Assembly (NCBI RefSeq): GCF_000208865.1
Contig: NC_018396.1
Span: forward strand, 124,001-188,000
DNA length: 64,000 nucleotides
Direction of reading: 5' to 3'
DNA from: Neospora caninum Liverpool
Taxonomy: Eukaryota; Apicomplexa; Conoidasida; Eucoccidiorida; Sarcocystidae
Part shown: piece after piece, positions 12,398 to 24,491 of the stretch
How positions within the stretch are numbered: the first letter of the stretch is position 1
How the letters are laid out: every line of letters starts with the position of its first letter
The notes under the pieces: generated by a model
The model's input: the letters and a program-made list of their open reading frames with translations, nothing else
The model's database searches: none
Told to the model about the DNA's origin: nothing
Translations under genes and position numbers: made by a program

Positions 12398-15300
12398 TAA
12401 TTCAGGTACAAAGGTACATATACATGTATCTACCTATTCATCCACGCATATATATATATATATATATATACATACATAAATAGATGTACAAGGGTATGGG
12501 TACATCGCAAGCTGCCTCTGCAGACACATAAGTGTCCTGTGCATAGGTGTACCTTTATATAGATCCATCTACATAAACACGAACACAGGTTTCTACAAGA
12601 AACAGCCAGCGCGAAGGAAAAGTGTGGAAAGTGCCTGCAGAGACTGGATCGAAGTCAGAAAAGTGTCTCCGGTCGCTGACCAAAGCGGAGTCCGCTACAG
12701 CTCGCCAGCATGCCTCCAGATCGACGTCTTCTGTCGCATCTTCTTGCTCTTTCTGTTCCTCTTCCATTCTCCCTGCCATTGATTCTGTTTCGCTCCTCTC
12801 TTCTTGGGGCTCTTTCGCCTCGCCTTCCTTGTGCGCGGCTTCGGCGTCGGGTTTCTCTCTTTCTTCCTTTCGTTCTGGCCTCGCGACTCGAGGGGGCCTC
12901 GCAGTTCGGCGGCCGAGCGCAACGAGGAGGTTTCGGAAGGCTTCGACGCCGAGACGGGCGAGGCGCTCGAGTGCGCTGTCTTCTTCCACCGCGGCGAAGA
13001 TGAGGGAAAGGACATTCTTCAGCTGGCTCTGGAGCTCGCAGAGATGGAGATCCGCGAGCAGCACAAGCTGCCGGAGCGCGTCCCAGCACGACATCTCTGC
13101 CCAGAGCGCGGTTCCCAACCTGGCTCCGGCGCATGCATCTCGCTCGTGTCTGTCTCGGTCGCGACTCCCCCCACCGCCTGCGTCGCTGCCGCGCCGCTCC
13201 TGTTCTCCCTCTTTTGAACATCGCCTTTCTGAAGGCTTTGAAGCCGCACTCGAGGCCGAGCTGCATGCACTGCTGATGCTCGCCCGTGCGTTAGGTTTCT
13301 GGCGACTGGCGGGGGCAATGGGATGTCCCGGCGCCGAGTCGGGATGCGAGGCGTGGGCCCCAGCTTCGTCGGCGCGATCTTCCAGGGAAAACGACGACGC
13401 CAAAGGCTTCTCGCGCGGAGAGCCGTTAGAGGACGGCGCCTCCCGGCTCTTCTCAAACAGCGTCTCTGCCGTCAAAAGCTTGAGTGTCTCTCTCTCCTCT
13501 CTCGGGCGCTCAGTCTCGTTCTCTGGCGCGGGGTCTCGAGGTAAGGCGGCGGACCTCGCCTGAGAAGACGCAGAAGACGCGCGCCCCGAAGAAGGGAGAA
13601 GCGGAGGCAACGCACAGACTGCTCTTCGGTCCTGCAGGTTGAGTCGCAAAAGAAGAAACAAGTCGTCGAAGAGCGGGCACAGAACGCCCTGGAAGATCAT
13701 CCTCCACCTGGAGTCAAGGCCTTCCGTGGCGCTTCGCCGCTCCTCGAGCGCGGAGTCTTCTCGAGAGAAGGAGAGACACCCATTAGACTCTTCGTGTTGT
13801 TTTTCCTCTTCCGCGTCGAGCCGTTTGTCTCCGCTGGCGCTCTCTCCTCGGGGCGTCGTCAACTCCCTCTCGGAGGACGACGACGACCGATCTGCGCCTT
13901 GCCGGTCAATCTGCTGCTCCGTGTTTCCGGGCTCACCTCTTCCCTTCCCCTCCTCTTCGTTTTCCCCCCCGCCTTCTCCGTCCCCTGTCTCCTCTACCTC
14001 GCCTCGCGCGGCACTCAAACGCGTTCTCTCCTCACTGCCAGCGTCAGCGCACGCGAAGGAACCTTCTCGGTCCTTCGCCACGCAGAAAGCAAAGAGGGGA
14101 CTGAACGATGCCCCATAAGTGAGAAGAAGACGAAAGAGCGCATCCAACGCAACATTCCTTCTCCTTCCCTCCCTTCCCGACTCTCTCCTCTCAGAGGAAG
14201 ATGATACATCAGACCCAATCGCAGGCTGTAGAGAGGTCGGAGGCGGCGACGACCTTCTCTGGCCGACTCCAGGAGGCGCAAGAGAAGAGGAAGAAGATGA
14301 AGAAGAGGAAGGAGATGAAGAAGAAACAGAGGAAGAAGGGAGAGGAGCGCACGCTAGATGAGCCAGAGCCGTGAGAACAGGGAAGCAAAGAAAGAAGGTG
14401 GCATTGTTATTTGGAAGAGCTGGGGCAGACGGCGTTTGGCTGTTGTCTCCCAATTCGCCTGCGTCCACTGTCGCCGGGTCGTCCTTCACGTCGAGTTCGC
14501 CTGCCTCATCTTGCCGATGCCGTAGCCTCGCATGCTCTGTTCTTTCGCGCACGCGGTTTTTCCTTTTTTCGCCTGTTTCTCGGAGACTTCGGGAGTCTCG
14601 GTTCCTCTTGTCTCGCCTTCCGTCCCTCAAGCGACCGTGCAAATGAAGCAGCGAAGACAGAACGACGCTGTTGCGCGTCTCCTCGTTCGGCAGGGAGGCG
14701 AGAAGAGCGGCGCCAGGAAAGCTAGCCGGCACAGTTCCCTCAATCAGACAGAGGACCGAGAGTTCAAGGTACAGAACGGCCTGCAGAGGGGAGCGAAGAA
14801 ACAAACGCGAGAGACACAAGGGTGTAGCTACACGGGAGGCAAAGTGGCGAACACCACTAGGAACGGACACAAAAAGAAAAACACGGGAAATGCCGAGGTA
14901 CCTACTGGAGACACGGAGGAAGCGGCGACGCCACGAAAAGGCACATGAATATAGATACACATGCATATCCATACGTGTATCTCTATGTCAATTCGTGAGC
15001 CTGGACTTTAGGTTTCTCTTCTGGTGAAAAAGCTGGACAGAGGGGTTCTCTGTGTTCGCCCTATATTCGGGCAGTTGGATTCACTGGTTTTCACGAGTGT
15101 GTGCAGCAGACGACTCACTCTGATCGCCATAGACTCGTCGACAGGGTTCGAGGCAAACAGGAGGAGACAGCGAACGGCTTCATCCAGACTGTCGCCCGTC
15201 AGCATGCCGAGACTGTGCGCGAGAATTTGCTCAACCACCTGAAGCAAAGAAAAAGGAGAAAGGATCCCGAGGTGACGCGCCGATCTGCACGGCAGAAATG

Positions 15301-18300
15301 CGAATTGTCCCTTCCCAACAAGATCTTCTGCGGCCTGGGCCTCTTGCCTTTCTTTTCTTCTCTGTCTCGCTGCTGCTCCCTCCTCGTTCTCCATTTCGAC
15401 TCGCGCCCACCGCGTCGTCTTCTCGTGGAAGCGACGTTTCCCTTCGCGCTTCTTCAGCGACCATCTCCCGCAGCGCGGATCCTGTTTCCTTGTTCTCACC
15501 TGGAAAGCGAGACGGAGTCTCTTCCACATTCCCACGACCTTGCTCCCCTGCGCACTGCCTTCTTCCTCTCTACCACTCGCCTTGCCGTCTCCAGGCGAGG
15601 GGACAGAGGAGGCACTCGAGCCGGAGGCCAGAGCATCCTTTCGGTGAGACGGGAAATGCTGGAGATAGGCCGAAGATTCCGTCGCTGCCGCGTGCACTGT
15701 TTGCAGGACAGTCCTCCACCCTGATCGAATGTTCGAGGCCTGCGACTGCAGAGAAAACACGACCCGAGAGAAGAAAAAGGGAGCTTGCAAAACGGCGCTG
15801 CGAGGTCAATCGTGGAGAGAACGAAATGTGGAAACAAGAGGGAAGAAGAAACAGCGAAGGAGGGACACTTCGCCAGGCAAGAGGAGCTGAGAGAGGCAAG
15901 AGGGAACAGGCGTTTCTTGAACTCGAGAACCTGGGCTGGAGGTCGTCCCTTTCGCGTGTTTCGTCCCGTGGCCTTTCACCCGAACTAAGTTGAAGATGAT
16001 GTGCATGAGGAAGTCCTTCACTTCGTCCTCCGTGTGGGGATGCGTCATCACCGTCTGCCGACAAGAGAGACAGCACGCGAGAGAAGACAGAGACACATTT
16101 GGGAGCACACCCTCAGCAGCGTCTTTCCTGCGCCCCCCTCAGGTCTGCCTCAGGCACGCTTCCGCACTGAAAGCGCGTCTCGACGTCTCTCCTGCACAGC
16201 CCCGACGTGCAGAATTGGATGTCCTGCGGCGGAAGAAGACAAAGGCTCGACCAAGTCACACAGTCTCACAGCTGGGGACGAGACGCAACCGGAGTGAAGA
16301 CGCCGACACGTGAGCACACTCGCAGTCCGCCTCTGAAGGTAGATACCGAAAAAATAGGAGAGAGGGATGAAAGAGAGGAGAGAATCAAGAGAGAGGGAAG
16401 AGAAATAACGACAGACGAGAGAGACAGGTGATACATTGAAGAAAGAAGCGAATGAGGAGAGAAAGGGAGACGAGCGGAGATGAACGAGACGCGAGAGGGA
16501 CGTGCTTTTTGAAAAGGGAGGCGGTTGCGAGGTTTGGAGAAGGCTCGCGGTTTACCAGGAAGAGTTTCAAGAATTCGGCCTGGAAGGTGAACTGCGCGAG
16601 TTCGTCTTTTTCGAGGAACTTCGTGGTCAGTTGGCGGAGCGAGTCGATCGCGTACAGCCGGACGGCGAGAGAAGGGTGGAGGCAAGCGTGAGCAAAGTGC
16701 GAGCGGAGAATGGTCCATATGCGGTTCCAAACGAATCGGAGACGGTCCATGTTGAAGTGGGCGACCTCGACGAGTTTTTGGAGGCTGAAGAGCCGCGGCG
16801 AGGTGTCGAGAAGCGGCGCGTCTCCCGCCTGCTTCGCCTCGCCTCGCCTCGCTCGCTTCCCGTTCGAAAACGGAGCAAAGACGTAGGCCTGAGGCGGCGC
16901 GGAGGCCGCATACGTGCCCTCAGGTTGCGATGACGCGAGGGAAGGATGCAGCTCTTGACTCGAGACGAGACACAGCGAGAGCACGAAGAAGATGACGGCG
17001 GCGCTCGAGAGCGCGCGGCTCTGCGTGAAGAGGAGATCCAAGACACTCGATGCGACTTCGCGCCAGACTACCAGCGCGTTCTGGAAGAGAGTCTCGGAGC
17101 CTCCCGAGGAAGAGAGAGAAGCGAAGGAAACCCACTGGGGGCTGCCGCCCGCGCGCAGAGGCCCAAGCCAGAGGCCCAGCGGCGGCGGCGCTGCGGGGCC
17201 AAACGGCGAGACGAATGACGCGGAGAGCGAGGACAAATTCGGCGCGTAGTTCGCGTGGCCGAGACCGTAGGCGGCGCTGGGGGGGACTGCGGAAGGAAGC
17301 AGCGAGGCCGCAAAAGAGCCCGCGTCGCCCCGGTCCTTCCCGGAGACACCGCGGCCTCGCGCGTCGCGCCACAGCGGACGGAGCGCGCCGCTGCGGTCGC
17401 CGACGCCGAGCAACGCGACGCCGAGGAACGCCGACGGGGCGCTTGCGGAGACAACGAAGTTCGTTCGCGCGCTGCCGTCTTCGCCAGACGCCACAGACAG
17501 CGGAAGGGGAGCGTGCGGTCGCGAGAGATCCGCAGGCGACAGCAAACGAGGCCCCACACACGCAGAAGAGAGACCGGGAAGAGCCTGAGTCGAAGGCGTC
17601 TCGACAGGAGACGTATGGAGAATTGGGCCATGAGGAAGGGACAGGTTCCGAGACGCGATCGCGTCAAAGTCTGCTCCCGCTGACGTCGCCGCTGGGCGCT
17701 TGCCATCCTTGCCGTCGCTGTCGAACCACCCCTCTCGCCCGTCTCCCCTCTCTCCTCGCCCCTCTCCCGTGTCTCCGCGGCCGCTTGTCTCCATTTCGTC
17801 GGCCCCCGGTTCTTCGCGACGCGTCCCAGAGAGCGCCTCGTCGGCCCTGCGTGGCTCGGCTCCGGGTGCGCGCGCGGGAGACCAGGCGTTCGCGAGGAAA
17901 TCGGCTGCATGCGCCGTGGGAAGCGCCGTCGAGCGCGGGGATTCGGCGCCATCCGCTGCGGAGTTTGCAGCATCCCGCGCCCCTTGCGAAGGTGCGTGGG
18001 GAGCCTCGGGAGGATCCGGCGAGCAGGCTTCGGTTAGGCCGCCTGCGGGTTGCGCGGGCGTTTGGAGCGAAGCGTTGAGCAGCATCTGTTTCTCTCTCGC
18101 TCTCTGCAGCACGTCGTGGGCCACGACGTGCAAAAAGTCGACTTGACTCGCGGCGTGGAGAAGCGGCAGCCAGGCCTCCTCGAGGGTCTCGCCGCACTCG
18201 AGGCCGAGCGCGAGGAGGAGGCGAATGAGCGCGAGGTTCTTCCCGCGGAGGAGTCGTGCCGCCGAGCAGTGGAGATACGTCAGCGCGCTGAGGGCAGTGA

Positions 18301-21300
18301 CGAAGGCGTTTCGCTGGATGGCCAGCTGCAGACGCATGCAGAGGCGCGTCGCGGAGTTGAAGGCGCCGACGGCGGCTGCTGCGAGAGCCTCTTCGCGCGC
18401 CTCGTCCTTCGCGTCGCGGCCCAGAACCTCCGCGAAGCAGCGAAGCAAGTGCCATGAGGCGAGCTGGAGGAGGTAGGGCGTCGAGGCCATCAACTCGACG
18501 GAGGACAGAGCCGCCGAGACGGGAGCGCTCGTGCGCTTGCCTTCTCGCGCCTTACCCTGGGCGACGGACCCCCCAGGCGCCCGATGCTGCGAGTCTCTGC
18601 GTCCCGCGACGCGCGCCACGAGACTCTGGCAGGCCTTCTTCGAGAACGACTTGAGGTCGACGACCGGCGGGGCCAGCTGGAGACTCGAGGTACAGAAGAT
18701 CTTCTTCGAGACGGAGACAGTCCCTTCGGTCCCGAGCGCCAAGCCGCGGAAACTCTCCCAGAGCGCAGGCTCGCCGGCGGCCGCGGACGCAATCGCCATG
18801 CCTTCCTCGAATCCTGGCGAGGCCCAGAGCGAGGAGGAGGCCGAAGGCGCCGCGCGCGACGCGTCGCCAGCCCGCGGGGGGTGCGCCTCTGCCTCGGCCC
18901 GGACTCTGTCTTCTTCGAGCACCTGGACGGGCGACCAGAAGAGCGAGGAGACAGATGCGTCACAGAACGGAGACGGCTGCGCGAGGACGCCCATCGTGCC
19001 TTCGTCTTCGGAGAGGTCCTCGAAGTCGTCTCCGTCGAGGCGCCGCTCGCCGCCGTGGCCTTCGCCGGCTTCGCGGTTTTCGCGCGTGCGCTTGCTTCCT
19101 GGCAGCTTCTCGCGCTTCTCGCGCATGCAGAGTGCCACGTCGTCGTCTTCCAAGCGCCACTCTTCCTGAACGATTCGGTCGTAGAGCGTCTCCAAGTAGC
19201 TCGTCTCGAGGTCTCGGCCGTTGTTGATTCCGCGGTTGTTCCGGACGAACGCGTCCTTGCTCATGCGCTGTTCCTCCTTGATCTCGCGACTGTGGGCATC
19301 TGTGTGGAGCATGATGAGGGAGAAGGCGAGGACGTAGCAGCAGTCGGCCGAGGCGTAGAGGCGCGCGTTGCGTTCGGCCACCGCCTCGCGGGCCGCCGAG
19401 GCCGAGACGCGAGCAGCGGTCGCAGGCTGCGAAGCGTGGAGCTTCTGCAGGGCGGACGCGGCGGGCGAAGGCGCGCTGTTGTCGAGAAAAAACTTCTCCG
19501 CAAACTTCTCCATCATCCTGTCGATCTTCTGGGCCTCGCCGGGAAGCCGAAAGAGCTGGAGGAACGTCTTGAGCGCCGCGTCGATCTCCTTCCCGCGGAA
19601 GTCCAGCGAGTCGACCAGCGCATGCAACACCTTCTTGTTGAAGGGTGCGTCCTCGCCGAGGAACTCGCCGATCCGCGTCTTGCTCAGGCCTTCCTGGGCG
19701 AGGAAAAAGTTCGCGACGCTCTTCGGCTGCGCCTCCAAGTACTTGAGCGAGACGAGGTGTGCAAGTCCCTTCTCGGGGCTCCTGTTGAAGAGCGCAACTC
19801 CACGCCGGATCTGGTTCTTCCGCTCGCGCTGCCGCACCACCTGATCCAGACGTGACGACACACTCGCCGGCGGCCGCAGAAAAGACGCATGCGAAGCGTC
19901 ATGCAAGTCCGAACTCCCCTGCTCAGGCTTTGAAAACGAAGACGAGTCCACGCGGCCGACACTTGCCTGGCGCGAGCAGGCGCGCGACGGCGGCGTGGAG
20001 AACGTGGAGTCGTCGGACGAAGACAGAGGAAGCGTCTCGTCGCTCTCTTCTCCAAGGTCGCCTCCTTTCTTCTCTCTCCAGTTCTTTCTCTCGCGTCTCC
20101 AGCTTCCACGCGTCCGCCCGCGAACGAGCCGGCGCGCCTCCGCTCGCTTCTTGTTGAGCTTGTCGATCCACGCCAAGAGGCGCGACAGAAGCGCCTCGAG
20201 CCCGCGCATCGCCTCCTCGCGAAGCGGCAGATGACGCTGAAACGTCGAGGCCGTTGAGGCTTCTATAAAGAAAGTGCATGCACGCCGAGGCCCAGACGAA
20301 GCACACAGAAACAGACCACATATGCGGGCTCCCCGACAAAACGATTCCGGTCCGTATCCGACTGTCTTATTGCGTTCAGAAAGAACTGACCTTGCACAGA
20401 TTAAGATCTCGACTCGCACAAGCATCGACGCGCAAGCGCAGGTTCTTAAAGAGCTCGAGGCCACCTCCAGAGCAGACTCGCACGCTATCACCCGCCTCGT
20501 GTCCTCACATCCAGCAGTCTACCTCACTCTCTCTAGTAATGCATGCAGCTATGCATGCAGAGGCACACATTTAGAAATGCACGTTCATTTGTCTGTAGTT
20601 GTATACCCGTATTATTTATAGAACCAGGTACGTAGGTTGGCTCTCTACGCCTCTAAAAGGCTGCCGGCATGCGCATGCGTTGTCCGGTGTTTCTTTCGAC
20701 GGACCTGTTTGCCCGCCATTCGCTGCGAGGTCGCAGAGCGTTTGCAGGAGCGGCAGAGCAACGTCTTTCTCGTGGACAGAGCAATCGAAATTGACGAAAA
20801 GAGAAAGAAAGAACGGCGGAGGGACGACGGCCAGGAACTCCCTCAGCGCGGCGAGCACGGCTTCTCGCTGCTCCAGCGGCAGATTCGGAGAGGCCACGAG
20901 ACGCAGGAGCACATCAGACAGGAAGAACGCCGTCTCCTGCTCCAAGTGCATCTGACCAGGCGGGAAAACACAGCGAGAAGAGAGACGCGTGAGAGGGAAG
21001 AGAAGAGAGACGCGTGGGACGGAAGAGAAGGGGCGGCTGCGCCACACTGCAAATGCGCTTCGAAGCCGCAGGCTGCCAATGAACACAATTCAGATTGAGA
21101 CCATGGAAGGAAGACAACCTGGAGATAAATGAGAAGCGAAAAGAAAGCGGGGAAGAAGTGAGGAAGGAATAACCGCGGAAACAAGAGGTGAGTAGGAGGA
21201 GAAGAGAGACTCTGTGTTTACATGGTGGTGCTCGACGAGGTAGAGGAAGATTCGAAGAGACACGGAAGAGAGAGAAGGGACGATGACGCTTTTGATTAAG

Positions 21301-24300
21301 GCGAAGAAAAGTTGGCGCTTGACAAACGTCAGGAAGAGCTTGCTTCCTCGCAGGCACTCTCCGCTTGCCTGAAAACGCAGCAATCGCATGCAGTCCGCAT
21401 TTCCATCGTCTCCCCAGACCGAAGCACAGTGTCTCACGAACCCCAGCACACCGTTTCGTACGGCGCCCGTCCCGGCACCCCCGCAGCGCTTCTTTCCCCC
21501 TGTCTCTTGCTTTCGTCCCTCCCATATAAAACGAGCCTTCACGAGACCCGGTGTGCTCGTGTTGCTCCCCCCCACTTTCGCCCCCACCCCCCCCCCCCGC
21601 AAGAACGGAAACCCCACACAAAGACGCCTCGCTGTCGTGTGCGCGAAGCCTCAGAGTCGCCTGGCGCGTCGCTCCCCACGCACGCCACGGTTCTCCCGTA
21701 GGCTGAGCGAACGCGCAGACTCAACGGGTACCAAGCCCGCGCTTACGTGGAGCATGGTGTACGTGAGCTCCAGAGCCAGCCTGGTCGTCGCGCGTCTCCG
21801 TTTTTCCTCGGGCCGCCGATCGCCTTCAGCCCCTCCCAGTGTCAACGCACCGCTGGGCACCAAACCAAAGACGCCGAAGCCGCGCTTCGCCTCATTGTCT
21901 GAAGACAACGAGAACGGCGACGCGTCGTCCGAACTCGCGAGACGGCACAGCGCCTGGAGCACGAGCAGCACGTCTCTCTGCTGCACAGACATCGGCGCGG
22001 CGCAGAGCGAGCGGGGCGACAAGGGTGACTCGGTCTGAAGGGCGCTTGCAGCTGCTCCAGCGGCTGCGAAGGAGGCAGGCAAGGCTCCGTCTCCCAGGGG
22101 CCGAGAAGAGGAGGCGAGAGACGGCGAGACGGGCTGTGCGTGCGCGTCCTCTGGCGGGCTTTCCGCGCAGCTCTCGCCTTGGAGGCGACGCAGCCGACGC
22201 AGATTCGCTCCTTTGCACGCCTTGCCACACACTGGGTCACCCGTCTCCAGGCAGTAGTGCGCTGCAGCCTGCCTGCACTCGACGCACCAGCCGTACCTGC
22301 CGCGCTCTTCGCCCCGCTCGTTCACAGTGCTCGCAAGCTCGAGCGCAGTCAGTGCGTCGTCTTTCACCGCAGAGGAAGACCCGTCGGGGTGAGAAGAGGA
22401 AGGCGAGGGCGTCGGAGAAGACGCTGGAGAAGAGAGCGAGGAAGAGGAAGGCGAAGAGGAGGAGGACGATCGGCTGTACTGGTCTTGCTCGGGTTGTGCT
22501 TGCAAGGCTGCTCGCAGGATCGCTTGGTCAATCAGTTGGTAAGTGTACGACTGAAGGAATTTGGACACGGACGCCGCCTTCTCGTCTTCGCGCGTCGGCG
22601 TTTCGCTTTCGTTTCGCGGTCCAAGACGGCTTCGTTCTCCTGTCTCTCCGACACCCGGCTGGCCGCCTCGCTGTCCTTCTCCCACGTCTCCCCCTCGTGA
22701 CGCGTCGAGTTTCTCCGCCGCTCCGCGTGCTTTCTCTCCCTTCTCTTCCTCTCGTTTCTCTCTCTCAGGCCTGCGTTCTTCTCGCGCGGAGTCGGGGACC
22801 CTGGGCTCTCGCTGGGCTCTCTCTCGCGGCTCTTCGCCAGCCTCGCGCTCCGTCTCCTTCTCGGCGCAGAGGGGCGGGTACGCGGAGAACTCGTAGCGCT
22901 GCACCACTGTATGTACAGTCTGCAGGAGGGCGGCCTGCGCCGTGCGCTGGTTCTCTTTGCTGCGCTGTGGACTTTGAAAAACGTCAAAGAGCGTGCGAAG
23001 ACACGTCAATAGCGTACCGCCGTGAACCTCCAGAGAAGGAGACGTCAACGTAGTGAGCAGACACCGCAGCACCTGCAAAACAACTGCCTCGTCCGGGCTC
23101 GAACTGCATCGGCACACGGCTACCACCACGCGAGACAAAAGCGGAAGAGACGCAGAGGAAGACGAAGAGGAAGAAGCCAGTTTATGTTCGGTGGGTTTTC
23201 GGCTGTGAGTCGGGTGTGGACTGTCCTCGGGAGCGAGCGCGGGGTCGGATTTTCTGGAACCAAAGAAGGAAGGAAAGAGAGCCGGGACGGAAGTCGACGG
23301 CGTCTCGGCCTCGAAGTGAGGAGAGAGCGCCGGAAGGTCCTCGCTTGGCCCTTCTCGCGGCTTCTCAGAGTCCCCTCTCTGTCGCCAGGAGAAAAGAGAC
23401 TCGCGCGAAGAGGAGGGAGACTTGAGAAAGGGCGAAATGAAGCCCGAGACGAGCAGCCGGTGAATGCCGTCGAGCGCCGGCAGCTGCAGTTTCGGGTGGT
23501 TCGACTCGCAGGCAAGTCGCAGCGGCTCAAAAAGAAGTTCAATATCGCGTTCGTCTTCGTCGACGCCGCGAAGAGTCAGTTCGCGCTTCTTCTCGCTCTC
23601 TTGCTTCCCACTCTTTTCCTTCTTCGCTCGACCGCTCCCGAGTCCCAACGAAAAAGCGAAGAACGACGAGACCGGCCGAGGCGAACCTTTCCTTTCTTTG
23701 CCCCCCCGTTCATCTTTCCCGTCCTTTTCGTCTTTTCCTTCCCTTTCTTCTTTCCCGTCTGCCTCTCTGTCCTCCCCTGCTTCCCTTCTCGTTCCGTCGT
23801 TCTCCTCTCTGCCTTCCCTGCCTTCTTCCTCGAGAGAAATCTTTTCCGTCTTCGCGCCTTCCACCTGCGGTCCGTCTGCCTCCCTTTCAGGTGCGACGCC
23901 CTCCGGCCGCTGCGCCTCGGAGACGCCCACGCGTCCGTCCCCAGTCTCTTGGCAGACGTCGCAAATCTCTCCAGTCGCGTGCTCAGCCGCTTCGCGACCT
24001 TCAGCCTGTCTCCCGCGCTCGCGCCTAGACATCAGCGCGTCGAGCGCCTCCAGTGCAGCGCCGCATGCCTCCTTCAGCTCTTTCGAGCGTCGGACGCTCG
24101 GCGAAGACTTCTCGAGACGCTCCAGGGACTTGCGGAGGAAGTTCGCCAGCGAGGGCGAAGGCACGAAGTACACGTCTGACGGGGAAATCAGTGAGGGGGA
24201 AAAAGGCAGAGCTCCGTCGGCCGCGGACGACACGGGCAGAGACGACACCGCAGACGCGAGACTGGGCTGGGGGCCTGACGAACAGTGTGCCGCGTTGCTC

Positions 24301-24491
24301 GTCCTCCTTCCTCCAGAAAGCCCATCTCTGTTTCTCTCAAGTTCGCTCTTTGGGTTCTCGTCGCCAGCCCTCGGCCCTTGCCTCTCCGTTGCGCCTTCAT
24401 CGGGCTCGCCCGGCGCCTTGCCGCCTTGGCCGTCTCTCTGTTCTCTGTTCATTTCCGGCGCAGGGAGCGAAGCCGCTGCGCCGTCCCTCAT
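8078..24491 (-). CDS. BIG/Sec7-type ARF guanine-nucleotide exchange factor, giant form
   Basis: Catalyses GDP/GTP exchange on ARF GTPases at trans-Golgi or endosomal membranes (family knowledge). Exons: 24491-21747, 20951-20705, 20262-16556, 16054-15980, 15745-15500, 15238-15119, 14780-12681, 12069-11380, 10596-10162, 9520-9435, then a terminal exon from about 8452 (or 8484) to the stop at 8078. Phases agree through the tenth exon. Order: DCB/HUS-like N-terminus with HUS motif near residue 860; Sec7 domain about 1140-1380 with the catalytic Glu in IGEFLGED near 1200 and the YVLAFSLIMLHTDAHS helix; then HDS segments such as FNMDRLRFVWNRIW and SQASNIRSGWRTV, and a C-terminus (EVRSAVRDFF) alignable with human BIG2. 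At about 3,600 residues it is twice the usual length because of Ser/Glu/Arg-rich insertions. A cysteine cluster sits at about 735-765. The last join is out of phase, so a small exon or another acceptor is missing. Confidence 0.88.
8111..8146. repeat. Perfect GC-rich inverted repeat, 16-bp arms
   Basis: Arms at 8111-8126 and 8131-8146 are exact reverse complements around the four-base centre GCGT. The sequence is inside the last coding exon of the Sec7 gene, 33 bases from its stop codon, and would form a very stable hairpin in mRNA or single-stranded DNA. Confidence 0.9.
10062..10091. repeat. (AT)n microsatellite
   Basis: About fifteen AT units in the intron after the ninth Sec7-gene exon (10162-10596). 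Confidence 0.9.
12372..12470. repeat. Paired (AT)n microsatellites
   Basis: Two AT tracts (12372-12397 and 12449-12470), each preceded by a TACCTAT step, lie in the intron between the seventh and eighth Sec7-gene exons. Confidence 0.9.
22212..22288 (-). other. HIT/MYND-like zinc knuckle in the DCB-HUS linker
   Basis: Within the first Sec7-gene exon the translation shows CVEC, then HYC, then PVCGKAC, followed by Lys/Arg-rich helix. The spacing C-x2-C...H-x-C...C-x3-C resembles zf-HIT/MYND-type zinc knuckles. It is flanked by disordered insertions, so the ordered cysteine cluster stands out. The role is unknown; binding to protein partners is the usual job of such knuckles. Confidence 0.5.
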
